This document shows, piece after piece, positions 9,655 through 19,960 of a DNA stretch of 64,000 nucleotides. The stretch comes from Arcuatula senhousia (lineage: Eukaryota > Mollusca > Bivalvia > Mytilida > Mytilidae), in assembly GCA_963971305.1 (NCBI GenBank), contig CAXARO010000258.1, forward strand, positions 1 through 64,000. Reading direction: 5' to 3'. The position numbers and the translations under genes were made by a program. The notes below the pieces were generated by a model. The model was not told the origin of the DNA. It ran no database searches and saw only the letters and a program-made list of their open reading frames with translations. Numbering within the stretch: position 1 is the stretch's first letter; each line of letters begins with the position of its first letter.

Positions 9655-10479
9655 GTAGGTATAAAAAAAAATAAATACACGATAGTCTGCCAAATTAAAA
9701 GAATAGCAACATAATGATTGACACTGAAAGTGCAGCTAAATCAGTCTATGGAAAAAGATAAGATTGAAAGATTTGTACAGAATCCATATTCAAATGAAGA
9801 CAAACCTTTTCTTAGAGGTCTTTGGTGTAATAATGAAAAAAAAATGCTGACATTGTTTGTCATCAAACAAAATAGTTCAAACTTTTTTTCATTGCCTGTA
9901 GCAGGTCAAGGTACCTTTGTCATTTCTCATGTAAAAAACATTTTATCATCTACTCTAGTAATTTAGTATTTTTTCTATTTTACAATTTTATTCAATTGCT
10001 AATAGTAATGTAAATATTGAATAATAAAAGGTATTTTCCAAATTTTGTAAAATGTCACTTGCTTTTAACAAGGAATTATATAAAAGGAATCGAATCTCGT
10101 GAAATCTCACCTTTTCTCGCAAGGCGAGACGTGGGGTAAATTGAAGAGGAATACATCAATATATCACATTTATTCTTATCAAAGTTAACAAATGGTTGTA
10201 AATAATTCAAAAATTAACTTTAAAATTCATTTTTATATAAAATTGAACATTTGGTGTTTAACAAAAATAAAATTTAAATGTATTTTAATCAAAAATAACA
10301 CAAATATGTGTTGCATTATTTGTAATCTCATCAAAATCTCGCTTTGCAACATGTTTGTTTACATTGTGTGTAAACTGTCATGAGATTCTTTTCCTTCTAT
10401 ATAATTCCTTGCTTTTAATCACATATCAATCAATGTTTTTTAAAATCATTCTGCGACATTGTGCTTTGTTTATTTTTAG
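9655..10479. other. ATG7 intron
   Basis: AT-rich intron. An 82-codon open frame at 9718-9966 has no recognisable content and no codon or splice support, so it is not called. A short inverted motif ctcgcaaggcgagac (~10114) recalls the GTCTCGCC repeat head but the element body is absent. Confidence 0.5.
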
Positions 10480-10601
10480 GGCGGAAAAAGTCAACCAGGT
10501 TAGAGTATTGTGTTTACGAGACCGTAGTAAAGATGGAGTCAGAGACATCTCACACAGTATTTTATTAACATTAAATCTGAGTTCAACAAAGTCATTAGTT
10601 G
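10480..10601 (+). CDS. ATG7: ATG7 exon (N-terminal domain, VLCLRDR)
   Basis: Starts with the last base of the Trp codon begun in the previous exon and ends in phase 1 (GTTG|GTTAGT). Reading AEKVNQVRVLCLRDRSKDGV then RDISHSILLTLNL corresponds to the V.V.CFRDR...G.RD..HS motif of ATG7. No stop or frameshift. Acceptor TATTTTTAG. Confidence 0.93.
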
Positions 10602-10906
10602 GTTAGTAGAACTTATTTACACCATATAAAAAGAGGACAAGTAATGACACAATATCTTTATCATTTATGAAACATAGATTGAAATAATACAAATTACAAG
10701 TTCTTAGAACGCAAAGAATGAAATATGAAGTACTTTTATCCATTAAAATAATTATTTCAATAAAAAAGGTACATGTGGTAATATGTCATATTGTATAAGA
10801 CAGCCATAAGTTCACAAACTTTGACATATGCATATTGTTAGGGAAAAGAAATAATGACTTGATTTTCACAGTTTTGCTTTAAACTCATTTTCTTTTGATT
10901 GAAAAG

Positions 10907-10997
10907 AATGTCCTAAAAGTGTTGGATGGGAGAAGAATGAGAGACAGAAATTAGGACCAAGAGTTGTGAACCTGAGCTCAAGTATGGATCCTGTTAA
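10907..10997 (+). CDS. ATG7: ATG7 exon (VGWEKN...GPR.VNLSS)
   Basis: Phase 1 in, phase 2 out. It reads [20 protein letters not shown] then [11 protein letters not shown], matching the C(P)K.VGWEKN.....GPR.VNLS..MDP segment linking the N-terminal and E1-like domains. The donor is AA|GTAAGT at 10998. The last ~50 bp of this exon plus ~21 bp of intron, including the donor, are the unit of the minisatellite that follows, so the correct donor is the first of a long series of look-alikes. Confidence 0.92.
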
Positions 10998-12268
10998 GTA
11001 AGTCCTCATTAGGATAAGAAATTAGGTCCAAGGGTTGTTAACCTGAACTCAAGTATGGGTCCTGTTAAGTAAGTCCTCATTATGGTAAGAAATTAGGACT
11101 AAGGGTTGTAAACCTGAGCTCAAGTAAGTAAGTCCACATTAGGGTTAGAAATTTGGACCAAGGGTTGTTAACATGAGCCCAAGTATGGATCCTGTTAAGT
11201 AAGTCCTCATTAGGGTAAGAAATTAGGACCAAGGGTTGTTAACCTGAGCTCAAGTATGGATCCTGTTAAGTAAGTCCTCATTAGGGTAAGACACTAGGAC
11301 CAAGGGTTGTTAACCTGAGCTCAAGTATGGATCCTGTTAAGTAAGTCCTCATTAGGTTAAGAAACTAGGACCAAGGGTTGTTAACCTGAGCTCAAGTATG
11401 GATCCTGTTAAGTAAGTCCTCATTAGGTTAAGAAACTAGGACCAAGGGTTGTTAACCTGAGCTCAAGTATGGATCCTGTTAAGTAAGTCCTCATTAGGGT
11501 AAGACACTAGGACCAAGGGTTGTTAACCTGAGCTCAAGTATGGATCCTGTTAAGTAAGTCCTCATTAGGTTAAGAAACTAGGACCAAGGGTTGTTAACCT
11601 GAGCTCAAGTATGGATCCTGTTAAGTAAGTCCTCATTAGGGTAAGACACTAGGACCAAGGGTTGTTAACCTGAGCTCAAATATGGATCCTGTTAAGTAAG
11701 TCCTCATTAGGTTAAGAAACTAGGACCAAGGGTTGTTAACCTGAGCTCAAGTATGGATCCTGTTAAGTAAGTCCTCATTAGGTTAAGAAACTAGGACCAA
11801 GGGTTGTTAACCTGAGCTCAAGTATGGATCCTGTTAAGTAAGTCCTCATTAGGTTAAGAAACTAGGACCAAGGGTTGTAAACTTGAGCTCAAATATGGAT
11901 CCTGTTAAGTAAGTCCTCATTAGGGTAAGACACTAGGACCAAGGGTTGTTAACCTGAGCTCAAGTATGGATCCTGTTAAGTAAGTCCTCATTAGGTTAAG
12001 AAACTAGGACCAAGGTTTGTTAACCTGAACTCAAGTATGGATCCTGTTAAGTAAGTCCTCATTAGGATAAGAAATTAGGACCAAGGGTTGTAAACCTGAG
12101 CTCAAGTATGGATCCTGTTAAGTAAGTCCTCATTAGGATAAGAAATTAGGACCAAGGGTTGTTAACCTGAGCTCAAGTATGGATCCTGTTAAGTAAGTCC
12201 TCATAAGGGTAAGACACTAGGACCAAGGTTTGTTAACCTGAGCTCAAGTATGGATCCTGTTAAGTAAG
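10998..12268 (+). repeat. 71-bp minisatellite made of an exon end plus its splice donor
   Basis: Eighteen tandem copies of a unit copied from the preceding exon's last 50 bp and the first 21 bp of its intron. Each has TTAGGACCAAGGGTTGTTAA, TATGGATCCTGTTAA and GTAAGTCCTCATTAGG. GTAAGT recurs at 10998, 11069, 11128, then every 71 bp from 11199 to 12264 (19 in all). One unit, ending at 11128, is 12 bp short. Copies differ at a few bases. Because 71 is not a multiple of 3, and GTT AAG TAA gives a stop, inclusion of more than the first copy would truncate ATG7. Confidence 0.95.
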
Positions 12269-12569
12269 TCTTGGCTAGTGTGTTTTATGACCTATACCCT
12301 ATCTACGAACATGATTATATATTCTTTGTACTTTCTATCATCTTATATGCTTTTAGATCACATTTACACCCTTTGTCTATTAGAAGTCAATAGACAAAAG
12401 AAAAACAACATTGACAATCATAACAAGAAGAAAAATTTGCAATTATCAATATAATTATTAGTTTTATTGATATTCCTTTGAGTTGTTTTACAGTAAATAC
12501 TATGTGAAAACTTGTCAGTTTCAATTTCAGGACTAAAAATTTTTATATTAATCATTTTTTATTTTTCAG

Positions 12570-12714
12570 ACTTTCAGAATCTGCAGTGGACTTAAACCTC
12601 AAGCTAATGAGATGGAGATTGTTACCAGAACTTGACCTTGAGAAAGTGTCAAGTACAAAATGTTTATTGTTAGGGGCAGGAACTCTTGGATGTAATGTAG
12701 CAAGGTGTTTAATG
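12570..12714 (+). CDS. ATG7: ATG7 exon (ATP-binding loop [11 protein letters not shown])
   Basis: Starts with one base finishing a Lys codon, ends phase 0 (ATG|GTAGGT). It reads [20 protein letters not shown], then [19 protein letters not shown]. The GxGxxGxxxAR loop binds the ATP used to adenylate the ATG8/ATG12 C-terminal glycine in the E1-like Rossmann fold. Fully conserved and intact. It lies directly after the minisatellite, so it fixes the frame across that intron. Confidence 0.97.
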
Positions 12715-13568
12715 GTAGGTCAAGGTTGATTAATAGTTTTGAAAATTATATAAATACTTCTTAAAAAATAAACAGAAATTAAATTTTAAGATAAATCAAA
12801 ATGTTTTAAATTACAAAGCATATATTATTTGAATCTAGACAGAACTGGTTTGTTAAAAGGAGATGCTTTATCACCTTTATATAACCTATATAGTGTTGCA
12901 AGGGTGTAAAACACTATCTCCCTCACTGAAAAAAAAATTAACCAATCCTGGGGAAACCTTCAAAACAAAGATGGAAGGACTTTGTTGCTGCCCCACTCGC
13001 CAAAGGGCATATTGGTCAGTAAGTAAGTAAGAAACTCACTGAAACACCAAAGCTTCAAATTGATTGGGTGCAAAATTCAAATATTGGACTGGAATGCTAT
13101 GGTAGGGTAAGTATACCCTTTGCAAGCATAGTTTAGGGGTATATAGGAATCACCCTGTCTCTCTATCACTTACATTTGCCTGTCAGCATATTTCTTAATC
13201 ACAGCTTGATGGATTTTGATAAAATTTTACGTTAGGAAACACATCATATGGAGATGTGCATTCTTTGTGATATCAATCAAGGGAGATAATTTTGATTTTA
13301 GGAACTTTAATGTGAAGGGGTATCCTTTTATAAAACAGTATTCTTTGTTTCATCACAATGCATTTCACTAGAAGCCTTGTTAAACTAGTAATTCTATCTA
13401 AATTATATCAATTAGCTTCTTTAAAAAAATAGACATCGTTTGATCCTAAGGAAAGCATAAAGATTATAATTGAGCTGTATTATTCCTAAGTTTTAATGCT
13501 ATTTCACAAATTTATCATAAATCATAATTGCATTAATCATAACATTCAGTATTTTTATCCATTTACAG
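12715..13568. other. ATG7 intron with a degenerate stem-loop repeat
   Basis: Bases ~13107-13362 are a worn copy of the TATACCCCC-type element common later in the window (GTATATAGGAATCACCCTGTC, AAACACATCATATGGAGATGTGC, GGGGTATCCTTTT). The rest is AT-rich intron ending in TTTACAG. Confidence 0.6.
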
Positions 13569-13727
13569 GGTTGGGGAGTAAGAAACATAACCTTGGTTGA
13601 CAATGGTAGAATATCCTACTCCAATCCAGTCCGTCAGACCTTGTTCCAGTTTGAGGATTGTTTACAAGGAGGCAGACCAAAAGCGGAATGTGCTGCTGAG
13701 GCTCTCAAGAAGATCTTCCCTGGTGTG
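13569..13727 (+). CDS. ATG7: ATG7 exon (adenylation core, VDN...YSNPVRQ)
   Basis: Fifty-three codons, phase 0 both ends. It reads [40 protein letters not shown], then [13 protein letters not shown]. The VDN Asp and the SNPVRQ segment with its conserved Arg are ATP/Mg-binding features of E1 enzymes. Intact, donor GTAAGT. Confidence 0.97.
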
Positions 13728-14720
13728 GTAAGTTTAACTAATGTTGAGTTACCTACATTTTAAGTTTCAGGAATTATATTTACATTATTTAGGTAGGACA
13801 ATACCAAATGACATATATCCAGATTTTAGTTAAAATCGACCGACATATAGTTGATATACATCCATATATAAAATAAAAAATGGGGGTTCTGGACCTCCAA
13901 CTGCAATTTCGGCGGGAAATAACAAAGACGTATAGGAAAAACGCAACTTCAACACCATTCACTTGTACTCTTTTGACACAAAATTAGACTGGCGATATCA
14001 AAATTATGACCAAAAACTAACATAATATTCGTGTGAAAATTTGCGATGCATAGATGTAAAATAAGGGATATGTACCGGACTTCATTTGTAAGATACGGTT
14101 TTGTAAATGTTGCCTATACGTAAATAGCAATAGAATCTAAATAAAATTGACGTCCTGTTTTACAATGTTCTGACAGATTTTTCAGTAGACAGGTAAATTT
14201 TATTGGTAACGTCGTTTTTAATTAAACCTCCCACCTTAAACCTCAATTCTAAAAACTTCAAATTCATTCAATAACTAGTTCAACAATTTCTTTGTCAAAC
14301 AGCTGTTAATTTTATATTGCATTTTTTCATGCATAGGCAAAGTTTATGAACTCATACATATCCTTTATTTTACATAAATGCATTACAAATTTTCCAAGTA
14401 ATATTGTGTTGGTTTGGGTTATAATTTGAATATTGTAAGCCCTTTTGTGTAGATAAAGTTAAATAAGTGGTGTTAAAATGTGTTTTTTCCTTATGTCTTT
14501 GTTAATTTCCTGTTAAAATTGCAGTTTTAAGAAAATGCATAAAATGACTAAACAAGGTCCATAGCTCCCATTTTTAATTTCATATTTTAATGCAAACTTG
14601 TGGGTTGAATTATGTTTTTTTTAATCTAAATCTCCATTGCCCATTTCCACATTTTCACTTAGAATCATTCATATAGCATTTAGTATTCAGATTAAGAATA
14701 CTTCTGATTTACATTTACAG
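13728..14720. other. ATG7 intron
   Basis: About 1 kb of AT-rich intron, no gene or named repeat recognised. Acceptor ACATTTACAG. Confidence 0.55.
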
Positions 14721-14772
14721 AATGCTTCTGGAGTGTCTTTATCCATACCAATGCCTGGTCATTCTGTATCTG
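14721..14772 (+). CDS. ATG7: ATG7 exon (SIPMPGH)
   Basis: Short exon, phase 0 to phase 1, reading NASGVSLSIPMPGHSVS. It matches the NARG....SIPMPGHPV segment of ATG7. Clean splice sites (TTTACAG, GTAAAA). Confidence 0.95.
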
Positions 14773-15361
14773 GTAAAAATATTGTATAGTTGTAGAAATA
14801 CAGGGGTAGTCACATTCTATGCTTCAGTTAACTGTTCTTTTACATAACGTCTCACACAATTTTCCTCATAAATAGATTTTAATTGTCATACCCCCAAAAC
14901 TTTTTCTTAGTTGAATTGCTCTGTCTGTCTGCATATCTCATAAGTGCCATTCCTCCTAGTTGCTCAATAGATAAAATTAGAATTTACAAAATGAAAGTGC
15001 AAGTACATCATATTAAGATGTGCATGATATTTTATAGCACTTAGATTTCATTCAGGGGGAGATAATTAGTAAATCCTAAGTGAGCTTGCCTGCAAATATA
15101 AAATTTGATATCATTCACAAATGTGTTAAATGTTTTTTGTTTGAAAATTATAATAACCAAAAAAATCTTAATAAATTCTAGTACTTAAAAAAAAATGTTA
15201 AAAATGTTGTTTTATGCTTTGCCTTTTCATTTACAAGTTTCCACAAGCTTAATTGGTTATCAAAGTTTTTAATTAAGCTTTAAAAGAATGTTTACTTTAA
15301 TAATTCATGCTTTTGTTTAAATCTTCTTTCATTCTAACACTTATGATTTCATTTCTTTAAG
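14773..15361. other. ATG7 intron with a degenerate stem-loop repeat
   Basis: From ~14889 there is a worn TATACCCCC-type element (CATACCCCCAAAACTTTTTC, GTCTGTCTGCATATCTCATA, AAGTACATCATATTAAGATG). The remainder is AT-rich intron. Confidence 0.55.
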
Positions 15362-15498
15362 ATGGAATGGTAGAAAGCACTAGACAAGAAGTACAAAAAC
15401 TAGATGACCTTGTAAAATCCCATGATGCATTGTTTCTTCTTCTGGATACAAGAGAAAGCAGATGGCTTCCTACTGTTATGGCTGCTGCCTATCAAAAA
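15362..15498 (+). CDS. ATG7: ATG7 exon ([11 protein letters not shown])
   Basis: Phase 1 in, phase 0 out. It reads [20 protein letters not shown], then [20 protein letters not shown], then AAAYQK. The DTRESRWLP motif is a hallmark of ATG7's E1-like domain and contributes to nucleotide binding. No breaks. A TATACCCCC element starts only ~14 bp after the donor. Confidence 0.97.
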
Positions 15499-15512
15499 GT
15501 AAATAACTTGTT

Positions 15513-16117
15513 ATACCCCCCACAAACAAAGTTTGGGGGGGTATATAGGAAACACCCTGTCTGTCTGTCCGTCTGTCCACATAACTCGTAAGCGCTTCTC
15601 CTCCTAAACCGCTTGAAGGATTTTGATGAAACTTTAACTAAAGGAAGTACATCATATGTAGATGTGCACGAATAATTTTCATTGCTCTTGAATATCATTC
15701 AGGGGAGATAATTGGACTTAGACTTTTTAAATACATTATTCAATGGGGGACCTCGTAAGCGCAACTCCTCCTAAACCATTTAAAGGATTTTGATGAAACT
15801 TTACATGAAGGAAGTACATCATATGTAGATGTGCATGAAGATTTTTCATCGCAATCAGACATCATTCAGGGGAGATAATTGGACTTAGACTTTTTAAATA
15901 CATTATTCAATGGGAGACCCCGTAAGCGCAACTCCTCCTAAACCGCTTGATGGATTTCGATGAAACTTTACATGAAGGAAGTACATCATATGTAGATGTG
16001 CATGAAGAATTTTCATTGCACTCCGACATTATTCAGGGGAGATAATTGGACTTGAGATTTGAGTCCAATATGAAGCGGGGGGTATCCTTTTGTGAGCTCG
16101 CTCACAGTATTACTTGT
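15513..16117 (+). mobile_element. TATACCCCC-type stem-loop element
   Basis: Head TATACCCCCCACAAACAAAG pairs with TTTGGGGGGGTATA. Then come a (TGTC/TCCG)n array, about three 167-bp core monomers (CGTAAGCGCAACTCCTCC, ATCATATGTAGATGTGCATG, TCAGGGGAGATAATTGGACT), the tail stem-loop TGTGAGCTCGCTCACA and the end GTATTACTTGTT. Non-coding. This is the best single reference copy of the family that drove the exon duplications downstream. Confidence 0.85.
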
Positions 16118-16433
16118 TTTTTTTTTTTTTATAAGTTAAAAAAAAGAGGGAATTTTTGCACCAATAAAACTGGTTTAACTCACCATTTCATTTTACGAAG
16201 TTAGGATCATTATGATGGTTAATTTCTCTGGTATGTCTGCTTGATATGTCCTTTCTTCTTCAGCATTTAGTCTTGAGATTAATCATTCCAGTTAGGTAAT
16301 TTTGTTGGCCGGATTTTGCCTAGTGAATGGTGAATGTTGGTTAGCTGGTAGGCGACTAAAATATTTTGTAATAGTTCTCTCAGCAACTACTTATCACAGC
16401 CTTTTGATATTTGGTATTGGAAACAATTGGAAA
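16118..16433 (+). repeat. displaced copy of the intron segment upstream of the PHQ exon
   Basis: From TATAAGTTAAAAAAAAGAGG to CTTTTGATATTTGGTAT this segment matches 27961-28250 (and its copies at ~29415 and ~30880), which lies before the exon at 28359. Here it sits three exons earlier, fused on the right to a truncated TATACCCCC core. Confidence 0.8.
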
Positions 16434-16818
16434 CCTCGTAAGCGCTTCTCCTCCTAAAAGGCTTGAAGGATTTTGATGAAACTTAACCTTAAGGAAGAAC
16501 ATCATATGTAGATGTGCATGAAGAATTTTATCGCAATCAGACATCATTTAGGGGAGATAATTGGACTTAGACTTTTTAAATACATAATTCATTTGGAAGC
16601 CTCGTAAGCGCAACTCCTCTTAAACTGTTGGATGGATTTTGTTGAAACTTTACATGAAGATAGTACATCATCTGTAGACGTGCATGAAGAATTGGTATTG
16701 CTCTCGGCTATCATCGAGGGGAGATAACTGGACTTGAGATTTTTCTTTACAGTACAGAATCCAATATGAAGCGGGGGGGGGGGTATCCTTTTGTGAGCTC
16801 GCTCACAGTATTACTTGT
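16434..16818 (+). mobile_element. TATACCCCC-type element, 5'-truncated
   Basis: Lacks the head. Core monomers (AAACCTCGTAAGCGCTTCTC) run to the tail GCGGGGGGGGGGGTATCC, TGTGAGCTCGCTCACAGTAT and TACTTGTT. Confidence 0.8.
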
Positions 16819-17133
16819 TATTTTTATGTCCATCTACAAAACTACAAGTGGGAAAAGTTTTTTTTTTGGCAAATAAGGATTACCTTTGGGTTTAACTTAC
16901 TTTTCCATGAAAGAATTTTTATACTAGTATGATGTCATCACAGGGTCAAAAACAACCTTAAATCTTGAGGATTTTAGGAACCCTTTCTGTACCATGTTAA
17001 CAAAGTTAATTTTTGTCAAAACTGACATTCAAAAAATTAAGAAGGGAAAATATTGACACAATATTTTAAATATACTAATCAGAAAAAGTTTAAATACTGA
17101 ATTTAGATTTCTCTTTCCATTTTTTCTCTTCAG

Positions 17134-17285
17134 ATTGTAATTTGTGCAGCTTTCGGTTTTGATACATTCTTAGTGATGAGACATGGACATAAATCAGATG
17201 AAGATAACCCTATAAAGACTGGTTTATCTAGTACTATGTCTATTCCAGGGGACCAGTTAGGATGCTATTTCTGTAATGATGTGAT
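17134..17285 (+). CDS. ATG7: ATG7 exon (FVMRHG..., CYFC zinc ligands)
   Basis: Phase 0 start, phase 2 end (GATGTGAT|GTAAGT). It reads [20 protein letters not shown], a variable loop, then [14 protein letters not shown]. The GFDT.+VMRHG motif and the CYFC pair, half of the structural zinc site, are diagnostic of ATG7. The variable loop between them is shorter than in vertebrates. The four or so residues expected next (A-P-G-D/N in relatives) are not in this exon, and simple joining to the exon at 21514 is out of frame. Confidence 0.93.
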
Positions 17286-17650
17286 GTAAGTTACATACAT
17301 GTTAAATTTAATGTGATGTACTGTAGTAAGTTCTGAAGTGTATTCTTATTCCATTATCTATCTTGCATGTCACACACCATGCCACATTCTATGGTGCAGA
17401 AGGCACACATGAAACTTAAAAGCCATCAATGGATATATTTTCATAAATGTTAAATACATGTACATTGTCATCCAAATCCAATCCTCAATTACTTTTCTAA
17501 CATTTATAGATTCTATTATACATAATATTATATTATATGTATTGTAAGTGTTGTTTTATTATCATTTTTTTATAAGGCCACATTTAAAAACTTGTTGGTT
17601 TGCCATAGCCCGAGTGGCATAAAAAAATTGGGGTCGGTTGGTAGGTAATT
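17286..17650. other. ATG7 intron before the tandem units
   Basis: AT-rich intron. Includes AAAAATTGGGGTCGGTTGG (~17625) similar to the GGGTTGGTCGGGCTATGGCA near 21340, suggesting an old transposed segment. Confidence 0.5.
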
Positions 17651-17695
17651 ATACCCCCCGCAAACAAAGTTTGGGGGGGGTATATAGGAAACACC

Positions 17696-17728
<33 letters not shown>

Positions 17729-19265
17729 CGTCCGTCCGTCTGTCCACATAACTCGTAAGCGCTTCTCCTCCTAAACCCCTGTAAGGATTTTGTTGAAATT
17801 TAATATGAAGGAAGTTCATCATATGTAGATGTGCATGAAGAATTTTCATCGCTTTCGGACATCATTCAGGGGAGATAATTGGACTTAGACTTTTTAAATA
17901 CATTATTCAATGGGAGACCTCGTAAGCGCAATTCCTCCTAAACCGCTTGAAAGATTTTGTTGAAACTTTAAATGAAGGAAGTCCATCATATGTAGATGTG
18001 CATGAAGAATTTTCATTGCATTCGGACATCTTTCAGGGGAGATAATTGCACTTAGCAGTGTTCAATCTAGAAATTGGCCACAGGGGGCCATGCTGGCCCA
18101 CATAACTCACCATAGGGGGCCATTATTTGTAGGTAGGGGCCAATCATATAAAACCTTTAGAATGGAGTGTGCAATGGACAAAAAGTGAGCCTGCTTATGT
18201 TTCAGTTTTTAAGACAAAATAAAGGGATAAATTGGGATTTAATAGTTAAACGTGAAGCAAAGTTCTACCATAAGTTGTTTTATATATTCCTGTATAAATT
18301 AATGTGTACGTGTCTAGTCTAGTTTATTGTTTAATGTCCGTTAACCAACCATCCTGAAAGTATTTATGTTTGGCAAGATTTGATTTCGAGCTTTATGTAT
18401 TGCCGATTATGCAGTTTCAATAATTTCTTAGTCAGCTTCCTCTGGCGCGGCACCTGCGTTATTATGATTACCGCGGTTTTAGCTTGTTTCACTCCTAGGA
18501 GAGTTAATTACACATGGGAAAATATGCTTCATAAATGATGAAGCATGAGCAACACGTCCGACAAAATCAATAATATTGACTACGTGATATACACGCTTGA
18601 ATTATTATTATATTGTACCTGATAAAAAGCGTACTTAGGATCAAGCATTTATTCTGTACATTTCCGGTAAATTTCAAAGGGACTTTCTCAAGCAGTTGAA
18701 TTTCTGGTAAAATTGAAGGGACTTTCTCAAAACAATGAAAATTACGTTGCGCCAGTAATGACCCAGGAGATTCTTTCAAGTGCGTCAATTGAACAAAAAA
18801 TGCGGGAATGGCGCAATGGCGCGCTCTAGATTGAACACTGCTTAGACTTTTTAAATACATTATACAATGGGAAACCTCGTAAGCGCTTCTCCTCCTAAAA
18901 GGCTTGAAGGATTTTGATGAAACTTAAGCTAAAAGAAGAACATCGTATGTAGATGTGCATGAAGAATTTTCATCGCAATCAAACATCATTCAGGGGAGAA
19001 AATTGGAATTAGACTTTTTAAATACATTATTCAATGGGAAACCTCGTAAGCGCAACTCCTCTTAAAACGTTGGATGGATTTTGTTGAAACTTTACATGAG
19101 GATAGTACATCATCTGTAGATGTGCATGAAGAATTTGTATTGCTCTCGGTTATCATCGAGGGGAGATAACTGAACTTGAGATTTTTCTTATACTCTTTTA
19201 CAGAACAGAATCCAATATGAAGCGGGGGGTATCTTTTTGTGAGCTCGCTCACAGTATTACTTGTT
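17651..19265 (+). mobile_element. TATACCCCC-type element containing a nested 785-bp element
   Basis: Head TATACCCCCCGCAAACAAAG with a long (TGTC)n array, core monomers, an inserted element at 18056-18840, further core, then tail TGTGAGCTCGCTCACAGTAT TACTTGTT. Duplicate copies lie at 21675-23272 and 25674-27271. Confidence 0.85.
18056..18840. mobile_element. 785-bp inverted-repeat element (MITE-like), copy 1
   Basis: Perfect 16-bp terminal inverted repeats CAGTGTTCAATCTAGA/TCTAGATTGAACACTG, flanked by CTTAG (18051-18055 and 18841-18845). The flanking TATACCCCC core normally reads ...CTTAGACTTTTT without interruption, so the empty site is known. No convincing protein inside; a 97-codon minus-strand frame lacks recognisable content. 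Superfamily uncertain. Confidence 0.85.
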
Positions 19266-19306
19266 AAAAACATCCTGTGTCAGTTAATTCTAGAATAGAT
19301 AATTAT

Positions 19307-19960
19307 ACCCCCCCGCAAACAAAGTTTGGGGGGGTATATAGGAAACACCCTGTCTGTCTGTCCGTCTGTCTGTCCGTCTGTCCGTCTGTCCGTCCGTCCG
19401 TCTGTCCACATAACTTGTAAGCGCTTCTCCTCCTAAACCGCTTGAAGGATTTTGATGAAACTTTACATGAATAAAGTACATCATATGTAGATGTGCATGA
19501 AGAAATTTCATTGCACTCTGACATCATTCAGGGGAGATAATTGGACTTAGACTTTTTAAATACATTATTCAATGGGAGACCCCGTAAGCGCAACTCCTCC
19601 TAAACCGCTTGAAGGATTTTGATGAAACTTTACATGAAGGAAGTACATCATATGTAGATGTGCATGAAGAATTTTCATTGCACTCTGACATCATTCAGGG
19701 GAGATAATTGGACTTAGACTTTTTAAATACATTATTCAATGGGAGACCCCGTAAGCGCAACTCCTCCTAAACTACTTGATGGATTTTGATGAATCATTAC
19801 ATGAAGGAAGTACATCATATGTAGATGTGCATGAAGACTTTGTATTGCTCTCAGTTATCATTGAGGGGAGATAACTGGACTTGAGATTTTTTTACAGTAC
19901 AGAGTCCAATATGAAGCGGGGGGTATCCTTTTGTGAGCTCGCTCACAGTATTACTTGTTT
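19307..19960 (+). mobile_element. TATACCCCC-type element, full copy
   Basis: Head TATACCCCCCCGCAAACAAA, GTCC/GTCTG array, three core monomers, tail stem-loop and TACTTGTT. Followed by T-run. Duplicates at 23314-23958 and 27312-27950. Confidence 0.85.

Noticed and set aside
9718..9966. 82-codon plus-strand open frame in an ATG7 intron
   Set aside because: No recognisable motif, no similarity to ATG7, and flanked by exons that join in phase without it.
10998..12268. CRISPR-like array
   Set aside because: Contiguous tandem repeat with no unique spacers, clearly derived from the neighbouring ATG7 exon in a eukaryotic gene.
18753..18775. CCAGGAGATTCT (reads P-G-D-S) considered as the missing ATG7 microexon
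   Set aside because: It lies within the 785-bp inverted-repeat element, is copied with it into all three units and has no suitable donor directly after it.
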